From positions 124,001 to 188,000 of the forward strand of contig JAPJBO010000271.1 of the NCBI GenBank assembly GCA_030068145.1: a DNA stretch of 64,000 bases, written 5' to 3'. The DNA is from Diplonema papillatum. Its lineage: Eukaryota; Euglenozoa; Diplonemea; Diplonemida; Diplonemidae. Shown here in pieces: positions 50,201 through 62,200 of this stretch; within the stretch, counting starts at the first letter, position 1; each line of letters starts with the position of its first letter. Below the pieces are notes generated by a model, which saw nothing but the letters and a program-made list of their open reading frames with translations, had not been told where the DNA came from and did not search any database. The translations under genes were made by a program, and so were the position numbers.

Positions 50201-53200
50201 GCCCGCCCCCGCCGCCGGCCCCGGGGCGGGACGCGCGCGACGGGTACGGCGCCGGGGGAGCGCCGCTCCCGTAGCCGCGGGGCTCGGCGCTCTGCGACCG
50301 CAGCTGGTGCACCGCCGACGAAAAGGCCGGGCTGGCCGGCGGCTTCGGCAGCGGCGGGCTCCGCGGCACGGGCAGCTCGCCGTACTGCGGCGGCGGCCGG
50401 GGGAGCGGGTAGCTCGACCCCCGGGGCGCCGAAGGCGCAGGAGGAGGAGGAGGAGGAGGGCACGCCTTCGGTATCCCCATGCGCTCGAGCATCGGATTTT
50501 CGGACGGGCGGGGGCCGTGGCTCGGCGACCGGGACGCCTCTCCGGCGCGCGTCGCGCGGCCGCTGGGCGACCGCGAAACCGAGCGGTACACAGTGCTCCG
50601 GTAGCCGGAGTTGGCGACCTGGTGCCCGGAGTTGGGGGCCTGGTACCCAGCGTTGGGGGTTTGATCCCCGGAGTTGGAGGCTTGGTACCCTGTGGAGTTG
50701 GGGGCTTGGTACCCGGATTTGGGGGCCTGGTACCCGGAGTTGGGGGCCTGGTACCCTGTGGAGTTGGAGGCTTGATCCCCGGAGTTGGAGGCTTGGTACC
50801 CGGATTTGGGGGCCTGGTACCCCGGGTTGGGGGCTTGATCCCCGGAGTTAGGGGCTTGGTACCCTGTGGAGTTGGGGGCCTGGTACCCTGTGGTGTTGGA
50901 GGCCTGGTACCCGGATTTGGGGGCCTGGAACCCAGAGTTGGGGGCTTGGGCCTTCACGCCGCCCGACCAGCCGGCGAGGTTGAACTTCTGTGCCGGCAGC
51001 CCGTCTGCCGCGTCGACTGCGGGGGGTTGTTCCGGCGCCGGCAGCAGCGGCCTGTGCCGGCCCTGCGCCGAGGGCGGGAACGGCAGGTCCTCCGCCGAGA
51101 TGGCGCGCACCGTCCGCGCGCCCGGCGGCGTCGGGCCGGCGAGGCGGGGCGGGCTGGCGGGCGGCGACGGTTCGCCGCGGGCCGCCGGCTCCTCGCTGCC
51201 GGCGGGACGGCCGGTGCCTTGGGCCGTCTGGCTTCTGCTCGCCTCCTTCTCGTCGTCGCACCGGGGCCGGCTGCCGCGGCTGCTGCGGGTCCACCACACT
51301 CGTGCCATGCCGGTTGGAGAGATGTCTGGACTCCGCTCGCTTTGTGTCGTGGCGCGGACAGTCTGTCCATCCGGCGAGTAGCAATCCGGCTGCTCGCCGT
51401 CACTATGACGCATCTGTGTCTGTTCTCCGGACGCCTGCCAAAGACGCGCGGCGCTGACCTGAGCTGGACACCCTTCGTCTTCTCCAATTTGAAAGTCACT
51501 GAAGTATTGAGCGTGTTGTCTACCCTGCTTGTATCGATTCGCCTTCTCGTCGGCAACATGAGACTGCGCGTGTTCATCAGACGCCCCCCAAAGGGGTACT
51601 TGAGCGACGTAAAGATCGCCTTCGTCTTCTCTGTCTTGAGAGCCGAGCTGCCAGCTCGTCTTTCCATCGTCGTAAGGAGCCTGCGAGGTCTGCCAATGGG
51701 GTGCGGTGCTGCTGGGGTCTGGGCTTTCTCCGTCCGCGAGGGACTCGCCGAACTGCTCGCCTTGCCGGCCGTAGCTAGTGTTCGCCTCCGTTTCGTCGTC
51801 GTATCGAGACTGCCACTGCACTTCCATATCCTCACCGTGCGGCGGTGTTGGTGCGCCGACGTACTGGCTGTGCCCACCGCGTGGATCATGCAGTCGGAAG
51901 GCCGCAGTGCGGCGGCGGATGCAGTGCACTTCAGCTGCTCGGGATGAGCTGCTGCTGCGTTCTCGGTTGACGCGTGGGAGAAGAGGAAGAGGTGACGGGG
52001 TGTTGCTTTGGCGGGTGCCGTGCGCGCTGAGCACCATGCTCTGCAGGGCCGACGCGATCTCAGCCGGAAGGTTTGCGGGCGCTTGGCGGACCCAATCGAG
52101 CACAGTCGCGACTTCGGGCTGGCTGGCCCTCGGCGACTCGGGCGCGTTGCGTGCTTCCGCGGCCGGGTTGCAGCTGCCACTGCTGCTGCTGCTGCTGCGT
52201 GGCGCGGGTTTGGAGGGCGATGACTTGGGCGTCGGGTGCGGCGCGCTCGTCGGCAGAATCACCCCGTCGTCGCTGCGCGGACGCGGCGGGGAATCCGTCG
52301 ACCGGCGCGGGCAGCCGTCGGTCGTTGCACTGGGCCCCCGCACCTGGACACATCTCTCGCCGGCGGGGCTGCTTGCAGGCGAGGCACCATGCCCCGATTC
52401 TCTCGCGTTCACGCCCGTTGTGCACGGCAATGATGCTTTCAGTACGACAGGAGACCCATCGGTGGTTCCGTGACCTTTGCTTATCCTCGTCGCGTTGCGA
52501 GTTCCCGTGTCCAGTGTGCACGGCGAAGATGCCGAGTTTCTGGTAGAAGACTCGAACTCCCCCGAAGTGGCAACGTGTTCTGTACCCGAAGTCACATTCG
52601 GTTCAGCAGCAGACTCAAAAGGCTCGGGGGAAACACTGTGTCCCTCACGTGTCGAGCTCGTGTTGGAAGTACCCGTGCCCCGTGTGCACGGCGAAGACGC
52701 TCTTGGTCCGGTCGGCGACTCGACCAACGCAGCACGGTGTCCTGCACACGCCGCCTTCGTGCTCGGAGTACTTGCCCCCGGAGACGCCCCAAGCCCAGCA
52801 GGAGACACCGGCACCTGCAAATTGGGCGACGCCGCTCGCCGCTTGCCCGCCGGAGACCCGCCGGATGCCCGGCGCTGCCGCTGGCCGGAACCCGTCCCCT
52901 GGCGCGGGTGCCCCGCGTTTAGGCGCTTCAGATGCGGTGGTTTGTCAGCCGGCAGCGTCGGCGACGCCCGCTGGCTCTGCAACGACTGCCCAGCGCCCGC
53001 GCCGCTGGCAGGCTGGACGACCCCTTCCGGCGTACCGGCGCGCCCCGTGCCGGTTCGGCGGTCCCCGCGCGGGGTGCTCGGCGTCGGTTCGGGCGGCGGA
53101 AGCTGGACGGCGGGGGGGCCGTCGCTCGCTTTCTCGCCCGGCTGGCGGTCGCGCCGCTGGTTCGCGGAAGCCGCGGCGCGGCCGGCGGCTCCCGCGCTGC

Positions 53201-56200
53201 GGCTTCGCGGCTGCGGCACCTTCGTGCAGCCGCGGGGTGTCTCCCTGCCCGCTGCGCTGGCGCCGGGCACCTCTTCGCCCTTTGGTCGGCAACTCTGCGC
53301 GGAACGAGTCGTTCCTGGGCTCCCAGGGGCACCCGCTTCGTCAGCCGCCGCGCCGTCTCGCGCGCTGATCCGAGAAGCACCGGGACGCGGAGTCGTCATC
53401 TCCGGCAGCGGGTGCCGTTCCTCACCGGCCGGGTCGCGAGGGCTGCCGAAAGGTTGTCCCGACTTGGAGTCGCGGCCCGAAGGAGTGCATTGCGCAGCTT
53501 CAGGAGGTTGTTGCTGGTTCGGACTGGGGCCCGATTCGTTGGTGCCTTGCCCGGACTCGACGATGCGCTCCGGGAGGGAAGGGGCTGTTTCCGGTGTCGG
53601 ATGAGGTGCGTTCGCAGCGGGTCCCGATTCCTCGGTCGGTTCTCGAGTCGCTCCCTCCGGTGCCTGCCAGGCTTGGTTAGGCAGGACGTCGACCGGCGGG
53701 CTCACCGGTCTCGAAGGAGAGAACAGCGACCCCCACTTCTCACGACTGCTGCACGACGAACCGCCTTTGTGCGGGACGGTGCTTCGCTGTTCCGCACGCG
53801 TCGGAGTGCGGTCTTTGGCGTTCGACCGGCAGCCCAAGGGCTGCGCCGTCGGAACCGCTGCGGACGGCCGCGAGAATTCTGAGGGAGGGGGGCCGCCAGT
53901 GTCGCGTTGTTGACTCGGGGGGACGGCACTTGTTGCCATTGCAGGAGATAGGTTGGGGAGGGCCGTGGACGGAGTGTGCGGGTGAGTTGGTGTTGGGGGG
54001 TGAGGTTTCGAAGGGTTGGGCTCGGGTAACGGTGTGTAATGAAGAACCCCGGCGTGGTAATGCAATGGAATGAGGTCGGCTGTACTGACTTGGGTGTGCG
54101 AAGAGGTGACGGTACGACTGGTTGTTGCAGTCGAATCAGTGGCTGTTGACAAAGGGGAGACGAGGTCGTGGGCTGTCCCGACGCTGGCATCGCATAGAAT
54201 CTTAGCTGCGGCCATTGTGGCCCCTTCTCTCTTCTCGGAAGCTGCGACCGCATCATCTCTCGCCGTGAACAACCCGTCTGTTGATGTGCTCCGATGTTCT
54301 GTGCACTGACTCGACTTTGCGGTCTGCAACAGCGTGCTCTGCGCACTGGCGACCCTGACGGCATCTATCCCGCTTCGGTGGTCGTGAATTGGAGAAACGT
54401 CAGCCACCCGCTCCGATGCTGTTGTCGGCACTGTTCTCCGATTTCCTGTTAGCTCGACCGGGACCAATACGGGGCTCAGCTCGCTCTTCACTTCAATGGC
54501 GTTCACTGCGCTCTGTCGGTCGGATGGGAACTCGATCACTCCTTCCGCGTCCTTTTGCTCCCGCCTCTCGTCGGGTTGATGCGCATTCAGCTCGAAGGAG
54601 GATCCTGCAGCATCGTCTGGCTGGGTGTTCGTACACTGGTCTGCAGTGGGAAAGGGGGATGGGTAGCGCGCGACGGTGACCGCCTGCGCTGTGAGGGTGA
54701 GCGAGTCGACGGCAAGGGTTTGCGCCGCGGCGGCGACGCGACGCGGCGCGGGGCCCGCGGCCGCTTGGACCGCCGCGTGGGCGACCGGCGCCCGCCTCGC
54801 CCCGGCTTGGCAGCCGCGGTGCGCCGTGGGCGGCTGCGCCTGTGTCGCAACTGCCGCCGTCGCCGTTGCCGCGGCGGGGCTGTGTTGCACGGCGCGCAGC
54901 TGCTGCGACAAGGCAGCCGCGGCGCGCCTCGCGTCGTCTCTGTCCTGCTTCAGGGCGAGAGACTCCGCGGCGAGCGCCTGCTCCCTTGCCGCGCACCGCC
55001 TCGCAACCTCCCGATCGACCTCCGCCGCGTGCTGGTGGGCGGCGCCCGCGGGGCCCGAGCGTGCCGGAACCGCCGCCCGTTGCCGCTGCTGCCGCTGCTG
55101 CTGCTGCAACTTCTCGACTTCCTGCTCCAACCGCGCGATCTGCAGGAGCAGCTCCAACTTTTCGCCCCCGCCGAGCCCGACCGCGGCCGCCGGCGGCTCG
55201 CCGGCGTAGAAGTCGGCGAGCGGCGACGTCGGATCGTGGGCTTCCGCGTCGCCTGCGGGGGGAGACCTGTCGCTGTCGTCGTCGTCGCTCGGAGAAAGGC
55301 ACGCAGTGCCGTCTTCGCGCCACGCTTTGCCGCCCCGGGGTGTCCCGACGAGGAGCCGCCCGCCGGGCGATGTCCTCGGCGAGCCACGCGCGGGGCCGGC
55401 GGACGGGCCGGCACCGGCGCCGCCGCCTGCCCGAGGGGAAAGGCACACGGTGCCGCCAGCGCCGAAGGGCACTCCCGATAGGACCTCCCGACCCGGCGAT
55501 GTCCTGGCGGAGTCGTCGCCGTCGTCGTCGTCGCCGCCCGGAGAAAGGAACGCAGTGCCGTCTTCGCGCCACGCTCTGCCGCCGGGGGGTGTCCCGACGA
55601 GGAGCCGCCCGCCGGGCGATGTCTTCGGCGAGCCACACGCGGGGCCAGCGGACGGGGCAGCCCGCGGGGAAAGGCACACGGTGCCGCCATCGAGCCACGT
55701 TTTGACGCCGAAGGGCGCCCCCGCTAGGACCTGCCGACCCGGCGATGTCCCGGCGGAGCCATCGTCGGCGTCGTCGTCGCTCGGCGAAAGGCACGCGGCG
55801 CCGTCTTCGAGCCACGCTTTGACGCCGGGGGGCGTCCCCACGAGGAGCCGCCGAACGGGCGACGGCCTCGCAGACCCGCGCGCGGCGTGCGCCTTCGCCA
55901 ATAACTGCGGGGACGCCCGCTTTTCGGGCGCGCGGCCGCCGCCGCACGCAGCCCCGCCGCGGGCCGCCGGCGAGCCGTCGCCTCGCGCGGGTGGCCGCCC
56001 GCGTCTGCCCGCCGGCGAAGGCGGGCTGCCGCCGCCGCCAACCGTTCGGTCCGGCTGGAGGCGCCCGCAGGCGCGGTTCCCCTTGGCCGCGTCGTGCGGC
56101 GTCGTCGGTGACGCCGACTGGGCGTGCAACCTCGAGGGACTGTCACCTTCCGAGTATCTCCGGCCTGTTCGGAGGTCTCTGCCGCAGCCGGTGCGTTCAG

Positions 56201-59200
56201 CTTGCGCGGCATGCGTTTTGTGGCGGGCGCCCTCGGTGCGGAGGTTACCTTCTGCGCGCGCGTGCTGGGTCCCCGCAGGAGAAGGCGGGCCGGTCCAGCC
56301 GGCTTCCGTCGGCTCGTGGTCGGCAACGCTCGCGCGTTGCTCCGGCTTCGTGCGCCGACGCGGCGACAAGCACGCGGCCCCCTTCGACCGGAACAACGGA
56401 GGGCTGTGGACCAAGTCCAACCCTCCCGCCTCGGCTGCGCAGAACGCGCCGGATTGCGGGGTGAAGCTCGCATCCTCCACCTCCAAGCCACCCCGCAGAC
56501 CCGCCGGAGTGCGGCAGCGGCCCGGAGGGCTGCAGAACGCGCTCGACGGGTTGTCGTGCGCAGGGCGCGGCGACAACCGCGCGCGATGCTTCGGGCGGTT
56601 GCGCGAAGCGGGAGGACGGTGCGGCGGGGTGCTCCCGCCGGAGGCTTCGGTGCCCTTTCCGTCGAACGCGCGCGTCGGCGCCCGGCCCTGCGCGGCGGCA
56701 TCCGCGGCTCGGGCCCCGCCGGTGTGCGGGGGTGAACGGGTGCCGATCGCGGCGGAAGCCAGCCACGCCGCGTCGCGCGCCGCTTGCTTCGGGGTCGTCG
56801 CACGCACGTGCTCGTGCGCCGCTGCTGCAAGTGTGGCGGGCCCTTTTTCGGAGGGGCTCACGCACTCAAAGCTCGACGTATACGCTGCAGCAGCCATAAG
56901 TGTGGCGGTCCTTTCTTCGGAGAGGCTCGCGCACTCAAAGTTCGACTTGTATGCTGCAGCGGCGGCAAGTGGTGTGGCGGGCCTTTCTTCGGAGGGGCTT
57001 ACCCACTCATAGTTCGACTTATACGCTGCGGCAGCGGCGGCGGCAGCGAGGTCCCCAGCGCTTGCCCGGGAGAGCTCCCCTCGCGCCGCGTGCGGCGCAG
57101 GGTCGCGCGCCGGCGGGCCAGCGACTGTTTTGTGCGAAGCGGTCGACATCGTCGACGCGACCGACACGGCCCTCGCGGCGCCCGCCGGGCCCGCTGTGGG
57201 CTCCGGCACGGCCAGCGAATGGTGCGCGATCTGCGATCCGAAGGATGCGGGTTCGGTAGCCTCTCCTTCTGTCCCCTTCAGATTTGGCATGCTCTTCCGG
57301 CGTGTCGGCGAGTTTGTGTATCGACCTGCGAGACAACCCGATTCCTCAGCGGTATACCGAACCTGCCGACGGAGTGGGTGCAGGGGTTGGTTGATGCGGT
57401 CGGCGTCGGGTGTCCGTTGCCGTTCGACTCCAGCATCGATTGCGACCGGGCGCGAACCCTCGATGATTGGGTGGGCATGGCTTTGCGAAGACGGGTCCGT
57501 CCCTTGACCACCCGGAAGGCCATCGCCAGTCCCGGGACGCGTGGCGCGCGATCCGGCGTCGCTGGCGGCTTCGTCTCGGGTCGACAAGGCGGCGGGAGGG
57601 GGATGCTGCAACGCCGCCAGCCACCGCGCCAGCTCGCCCGTGAAGTGCTCAATTTTCGGCGCCTCCGGAACCTGCGACCCGGCAGATTCCGCGGACGGCT
57701 CGCGCGGCAACCTCGCCGTCGAGTGGCTCCTGTCGTCCTCTCGCTGCGCAGGTGTGCCGGCCGACGGCGGCGGAATCGTGGCCTGGCTGGCGGAACGGCG
57801 ACAACAGCGCCGCACATCCGCCGGCACGACGGGTCCCGGCGACCCGGAGTCGGTGGAGGAGGCGACCGTTGCGGTTGCGCGCGATGGGTTCATCGAATCC
57901 CAGTCGCGCGGCGGGGAACGGGAGTCGGAAGACGAGAGCTGCGCCTGTTTCTTCGGCGGCGGGAGGGTTGATTGGCTGGCGGATCGGTGCGCGTGCACCC
58001 CGACTTCGGGCGACCCGGGGTCGGCGGTTGCATGTGACCCTCTTGCCGAGTTGCCTTCTGGCGTGCCAGCCGACGGCGCCAACTGCACCTCGTCACGCGG
58101 AAGCGTGGATTGGCTGGCAGATCGGTATGCACTCAGCTCAGCCGCCGCACCATTGTGGGTTGGAACAACCGACTCACGTACACTTTCCGAATTGCTCGCG
58201 ACGTCCTCTATCGTAGGTGTGTCAGCCTTCGGCGGCGGAAGTGTGGACTGACTGGATGATCGGTACGCGCGCCGCTCAATGTGTCCGGGCGCCTTGGGGC
58301 CCGTGGGAACGAACAGCTCACACACGCTTGCCGAATTGCCTTCGACGTCCTCTCCCGCGGGTGTATCGGCCTTCCGCGGCGGCATTGTAGACTGGCTGGA
58401 TGATCGGTATGGACGGCACTCAATGTGTCCGGGCGCCTTGGGGCCCGTGGGAACGAACAGCTCACACACGCTTGCCGAATTGCCTTCGACGTCCTCTCCC
58501 GCGGGTGTATCGGCCTTCCGCGGCGGCATTGTAGACTGGCTGGATGATCGGTATGGACGGCACTCAATGTGTCCGGGCGCCTCGGGGCCCGTGGGAACGA
58601 ACAGCTCACACACGCTTGCCGAATTGCCTTCGACGTCCTCTCCCGCGGGTGTATCGGCATTCCGCGGCGGCAGTGTAGACTGGCTGGATGATCGGTATGG
58701 ACGGCGCTCAATGTGTCCGGGCGCCTCGGGGCCTGTGGGAACGAACAGCTCACGCACCTCCGCCGAATTGCCTTCGACGTCCTCTCCCGTGCGTGTGTCC
58801 GCCGACGCGGTCTCGCTGACAGATCGGTGCGCAGGCAGCTCGCTGCCTGCCGGATCGCCGCCGTCGTCCCGCGTCGCGGTCGCTGCAGGCGGCGGCAACG
58901 CAGAAGCCACCCCCTCCGCCAATTCATTCGGCGGGAGCGCCGCCGCCCCAGACCGGCACTCGCGCAGCCCAGCCCCCGCGCCCCCGCCGTTGTGGGGAGG
59001 TGTCGGACCGCACGATGACGCGGGGGAGTCGCCGTCGCAAGAGAGCACTCGGTATCCCGGCCGTGCGGTCGTGCCGACGCCGGGCGGCGTCTTCGCGCGG
59101 ACAGACGCCGGCGCGCAAGGTTCCGACTCCGCGTCGTCCGGTGCACCCGTTTCGCCTCCCGGATTCTCCGCATTTTGCACGGCGGCAGTCCCCCAACCTG

Positions 59201-62200
59201 GCCCCCGAACAGGGGCGGACCTCGGTTCGTGTGTCAGAATATCAATCTCGGCCACACCTTCCTCATCAACCCCGCGCGTTGTGTCCGGCTGACCTGCTCT
59301 GATCGGCTCCTCGTCGTTTTGCTCCGGAACCGTTACCGTTGGTTCATCGAGAACCGACTGCGGTGAATGGGTGGGTTGCGAGCCATCGCGCGGCGCTTCC
59401 ACTTGCCCCTCTGATACAGCAGTTTCTTCGCGTCTGCCGGGAGGCGGTTGCTCTCGTCGTTCTTCCTGCGTGGCCTGCAGTCGCTCTGAAGCACCTGAGC
59501 TGGACGGGCACATGCCCGCCGTTGGCGCTTTTTCATGCTCCGCGGCCCGTTCGCCGCATGACGCCGCCGGAAGATCCGCGGTTCCGGCCGATTTTCCGCG
59601 ACCGTCGGTCTCTCCCGCCGGCCCCGCCACGCACAAAGCCTGCTTCGCCGTGGCGCCCCTTCCTGTCGACCGAAAACACTGCACCCCTTCATCTTCGGCT
59701 TCTCTTGCGTCGGCCTTCTGCGGTGCTGGCGGCTGCACCTGCGGCGACCCGTCAGCTTCAACGCACCCGCTGTCGGCGGTGCGGGGCAAGGGCGGGACAC
59801 CGTCATCACGCCCGCAGCGGCGCGCGGTGACGCTGCCTGAGGAGGAAGACGCGAGTCGGTACTGCGGTGCCGTCCACTCGCTCGGTCGGTCCGGAACCGG
59901 AAGCGGGCTGCCTTGCCCGCTGGCGGCCGGGGACGGGGAGCGCGCCGGCGGCGGCGACAGCCGCGCCCTGCAGCGCTGCTGGAACCCGCCCGCCGCGTGC
60001 TCCACCGCCGGCGCCCACACCCCCGGTGTGCCTTCGCCCCAGCGGAGCGGGTCCAGCGCGGGCGGCGGCGAGGCTCCGGTTCCCCCGGCTGGCTGCTCTC
60101 GTCCCTCGGCAGCCTTCCCCCAGAAGAATGCGTCGGCCGCACCTCCCGCAGCGTGGCGGCTGGGAAGCCAGGCGGCGCCGCCCGCCGTGTAGCCGAGCTC
60201 GCCAGGCTCAGGGGACGGCAGGAATACGTCGGCTTCGGGGTTCGCCGCCGAGGCACGGTCGTGGAAGCTGCGGATGGACGAGCGGGGTGCGCCCGCACCC
60301 GACGGCCCCACGGGGGCACTGCGCGCCGGCTCGCGCCCCCTCGCCGCGACGGCCAGCGCCGCCGGTGCGGGGACCGCCGCTGCCCGCCGGGCGGGGGCGG
60401 AGCGGCAGCCGTTGAAGACCGAAACAGACGGGGCGCTGTGGGTGCGCGCGGCGGGGTGCCGCCGCCGGGCTTGCGGCCGCGGGGCGGGCTGGAAAACGGC
60501 CCCGGGCATCGCGCGCGCGTCGGGGGGTGCGCTGTGGGTCCGGATCGTGCGGCCTGAGACGGCATCGGATGCAGCGAGCAGCACGGCGTCCAGCGCCCGC
60601 TGTTCGGCGGGGGGCCGGCGGCACCGATCGCTGAACGCGCACAGCGACAGCGTGTGCGAGACGTTCGGCGGGGTCCGCGTGTGCTCGGCGCCTTTCCCAG
60701 GCGGGGTGTGCACTCCCCTCGGCGGCCAACCGCCAAGCAGCAGCATTTGGTCGACGGGATTCAGGTCCGGAGACAGCGGGCGGTACGCGGGATTCGCACC
60801 TGTCGCCGACGACTCGCCAGCAACTGGAAAGCACCTCCGTGGCCAACCCCCGACGGGCGGTATTGAATCCATTGTGTGCGGGTGATTTGTCTTTGCCGCG
60901 ACGTCAACGGCAGCCCTGCAGCGACGCGCCGGTTGGGGACCAAACGCCTGCAGCTTGGCGCGGGAGGGGGCCTGAGGCTTCAGGAGAGAGGGGCGCACGT
61001 GGTGCCGGGCGTGCGCCTTCGCCTTCGGCGGGCCGTTGCACGTCCTTTCAGCCGACCTGCGGAGAACACAACCGGCAGGCCGGGCGGGCGACGAAAGGAC
61101 ACGCTTCAGCCTCGGCCGCTTGGGGCAGAACAAACGGCGGCGCAGGGAGTCGCGCCGGCCGCTCTCCGAAGGCGGCTCCGCCCTCGACAATAGAGACGCA
61201 CGGCGCTCTCCCGCCGCTTTGCCCAGCGACCACGGCGACGGGTCGCTGAGGGTCAGGGACAGCGGAGAGCGCGCGGTCCCGTCGGCGGCAACCTGAGCGC
61301 TTCCGAGCAGGTGGCCGCGTGCAGGCCATGCTAGGGGCACCGTTCGCCACGCCTCGTCGCCCGGTTGTTGACGCTGCGTCCGTCCCATAGGCCACGGTTC
61401 GGCTGGGTGGGCGGCTGAGGGATTCAGGCGGTCGGGACTGTCCGGGAACCGTGCGTCGGGAGACGGTGAAGGCGTTCGCGGCCGGTGGTTGACCGTTGGG
61501 TGCCTGTTCCGGTAGTTGGCGAGGGCTGGACGCGCAGCGAACGGTAAATCAGGGGACGGCGGCGCGGAGGACACGCGAAGGCGAGCGCCAGCACGAGTAC
61601 ACGCGTCTGCCACAGGCAAAGCGCCCTGGAGGCTTCCATCCCCAGGTATACAGACCCGGGGTCCCGGGCGGCGCCCAGCTTCAACCCCCATCTCGACTTC
61701 GCCGGGAGAGGGTTGCCTCGCGCGTTGCAAGGGACTTCGGGAGCCGTCCCGGTCCGACGCAGGCGACCGCACATCCGCGGGCGACTTGCACCTCCTACTG
61801 CTCTGGCGGCGGCACGGCTGCGCCTCTACCGCAGCCCCCGGCGATGCCGGTTTGAAAACAAGATTTTCCCGCGTCGCTTTGGCGGGGGGGCTGCTGTTCT
61901 GGCGGCGGCCTTGCGTGGAAGCCTCTCCTCCTCGTCCTGGTTTGAAAACGAGATCTGCCGGTCGCTCGGAAACCTGAGCAGTCGGAGATCTGCACCGGCG
62001 GGACATTTTTGCCTGCGGGTTGCTGTCCCGGTGACGGTGTTGCGTTGTCGAAGCATCGGTCGAGTCTGCCGCGGGGTCTGGCTTGAAGACCGGCGGGTCG
62101 GGCTGCGGTCGACTGGTGCGCAACACGGGCGACTTGCACCGGCGGGCGGGCGCACGGGGTGAGGCTTCCCGGGTTGTCTCCGTCGTATGCAACGGTTTCG

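Noticed and set aside
48510..51947. Long + strand ORF (over 1,100 codons) and others opposite the giant gene
   Set aside because: GC-rich antisense shadows of the 5,587-codon minus-strand frame. They lack consistent domains and are broken where the minus frame is not.
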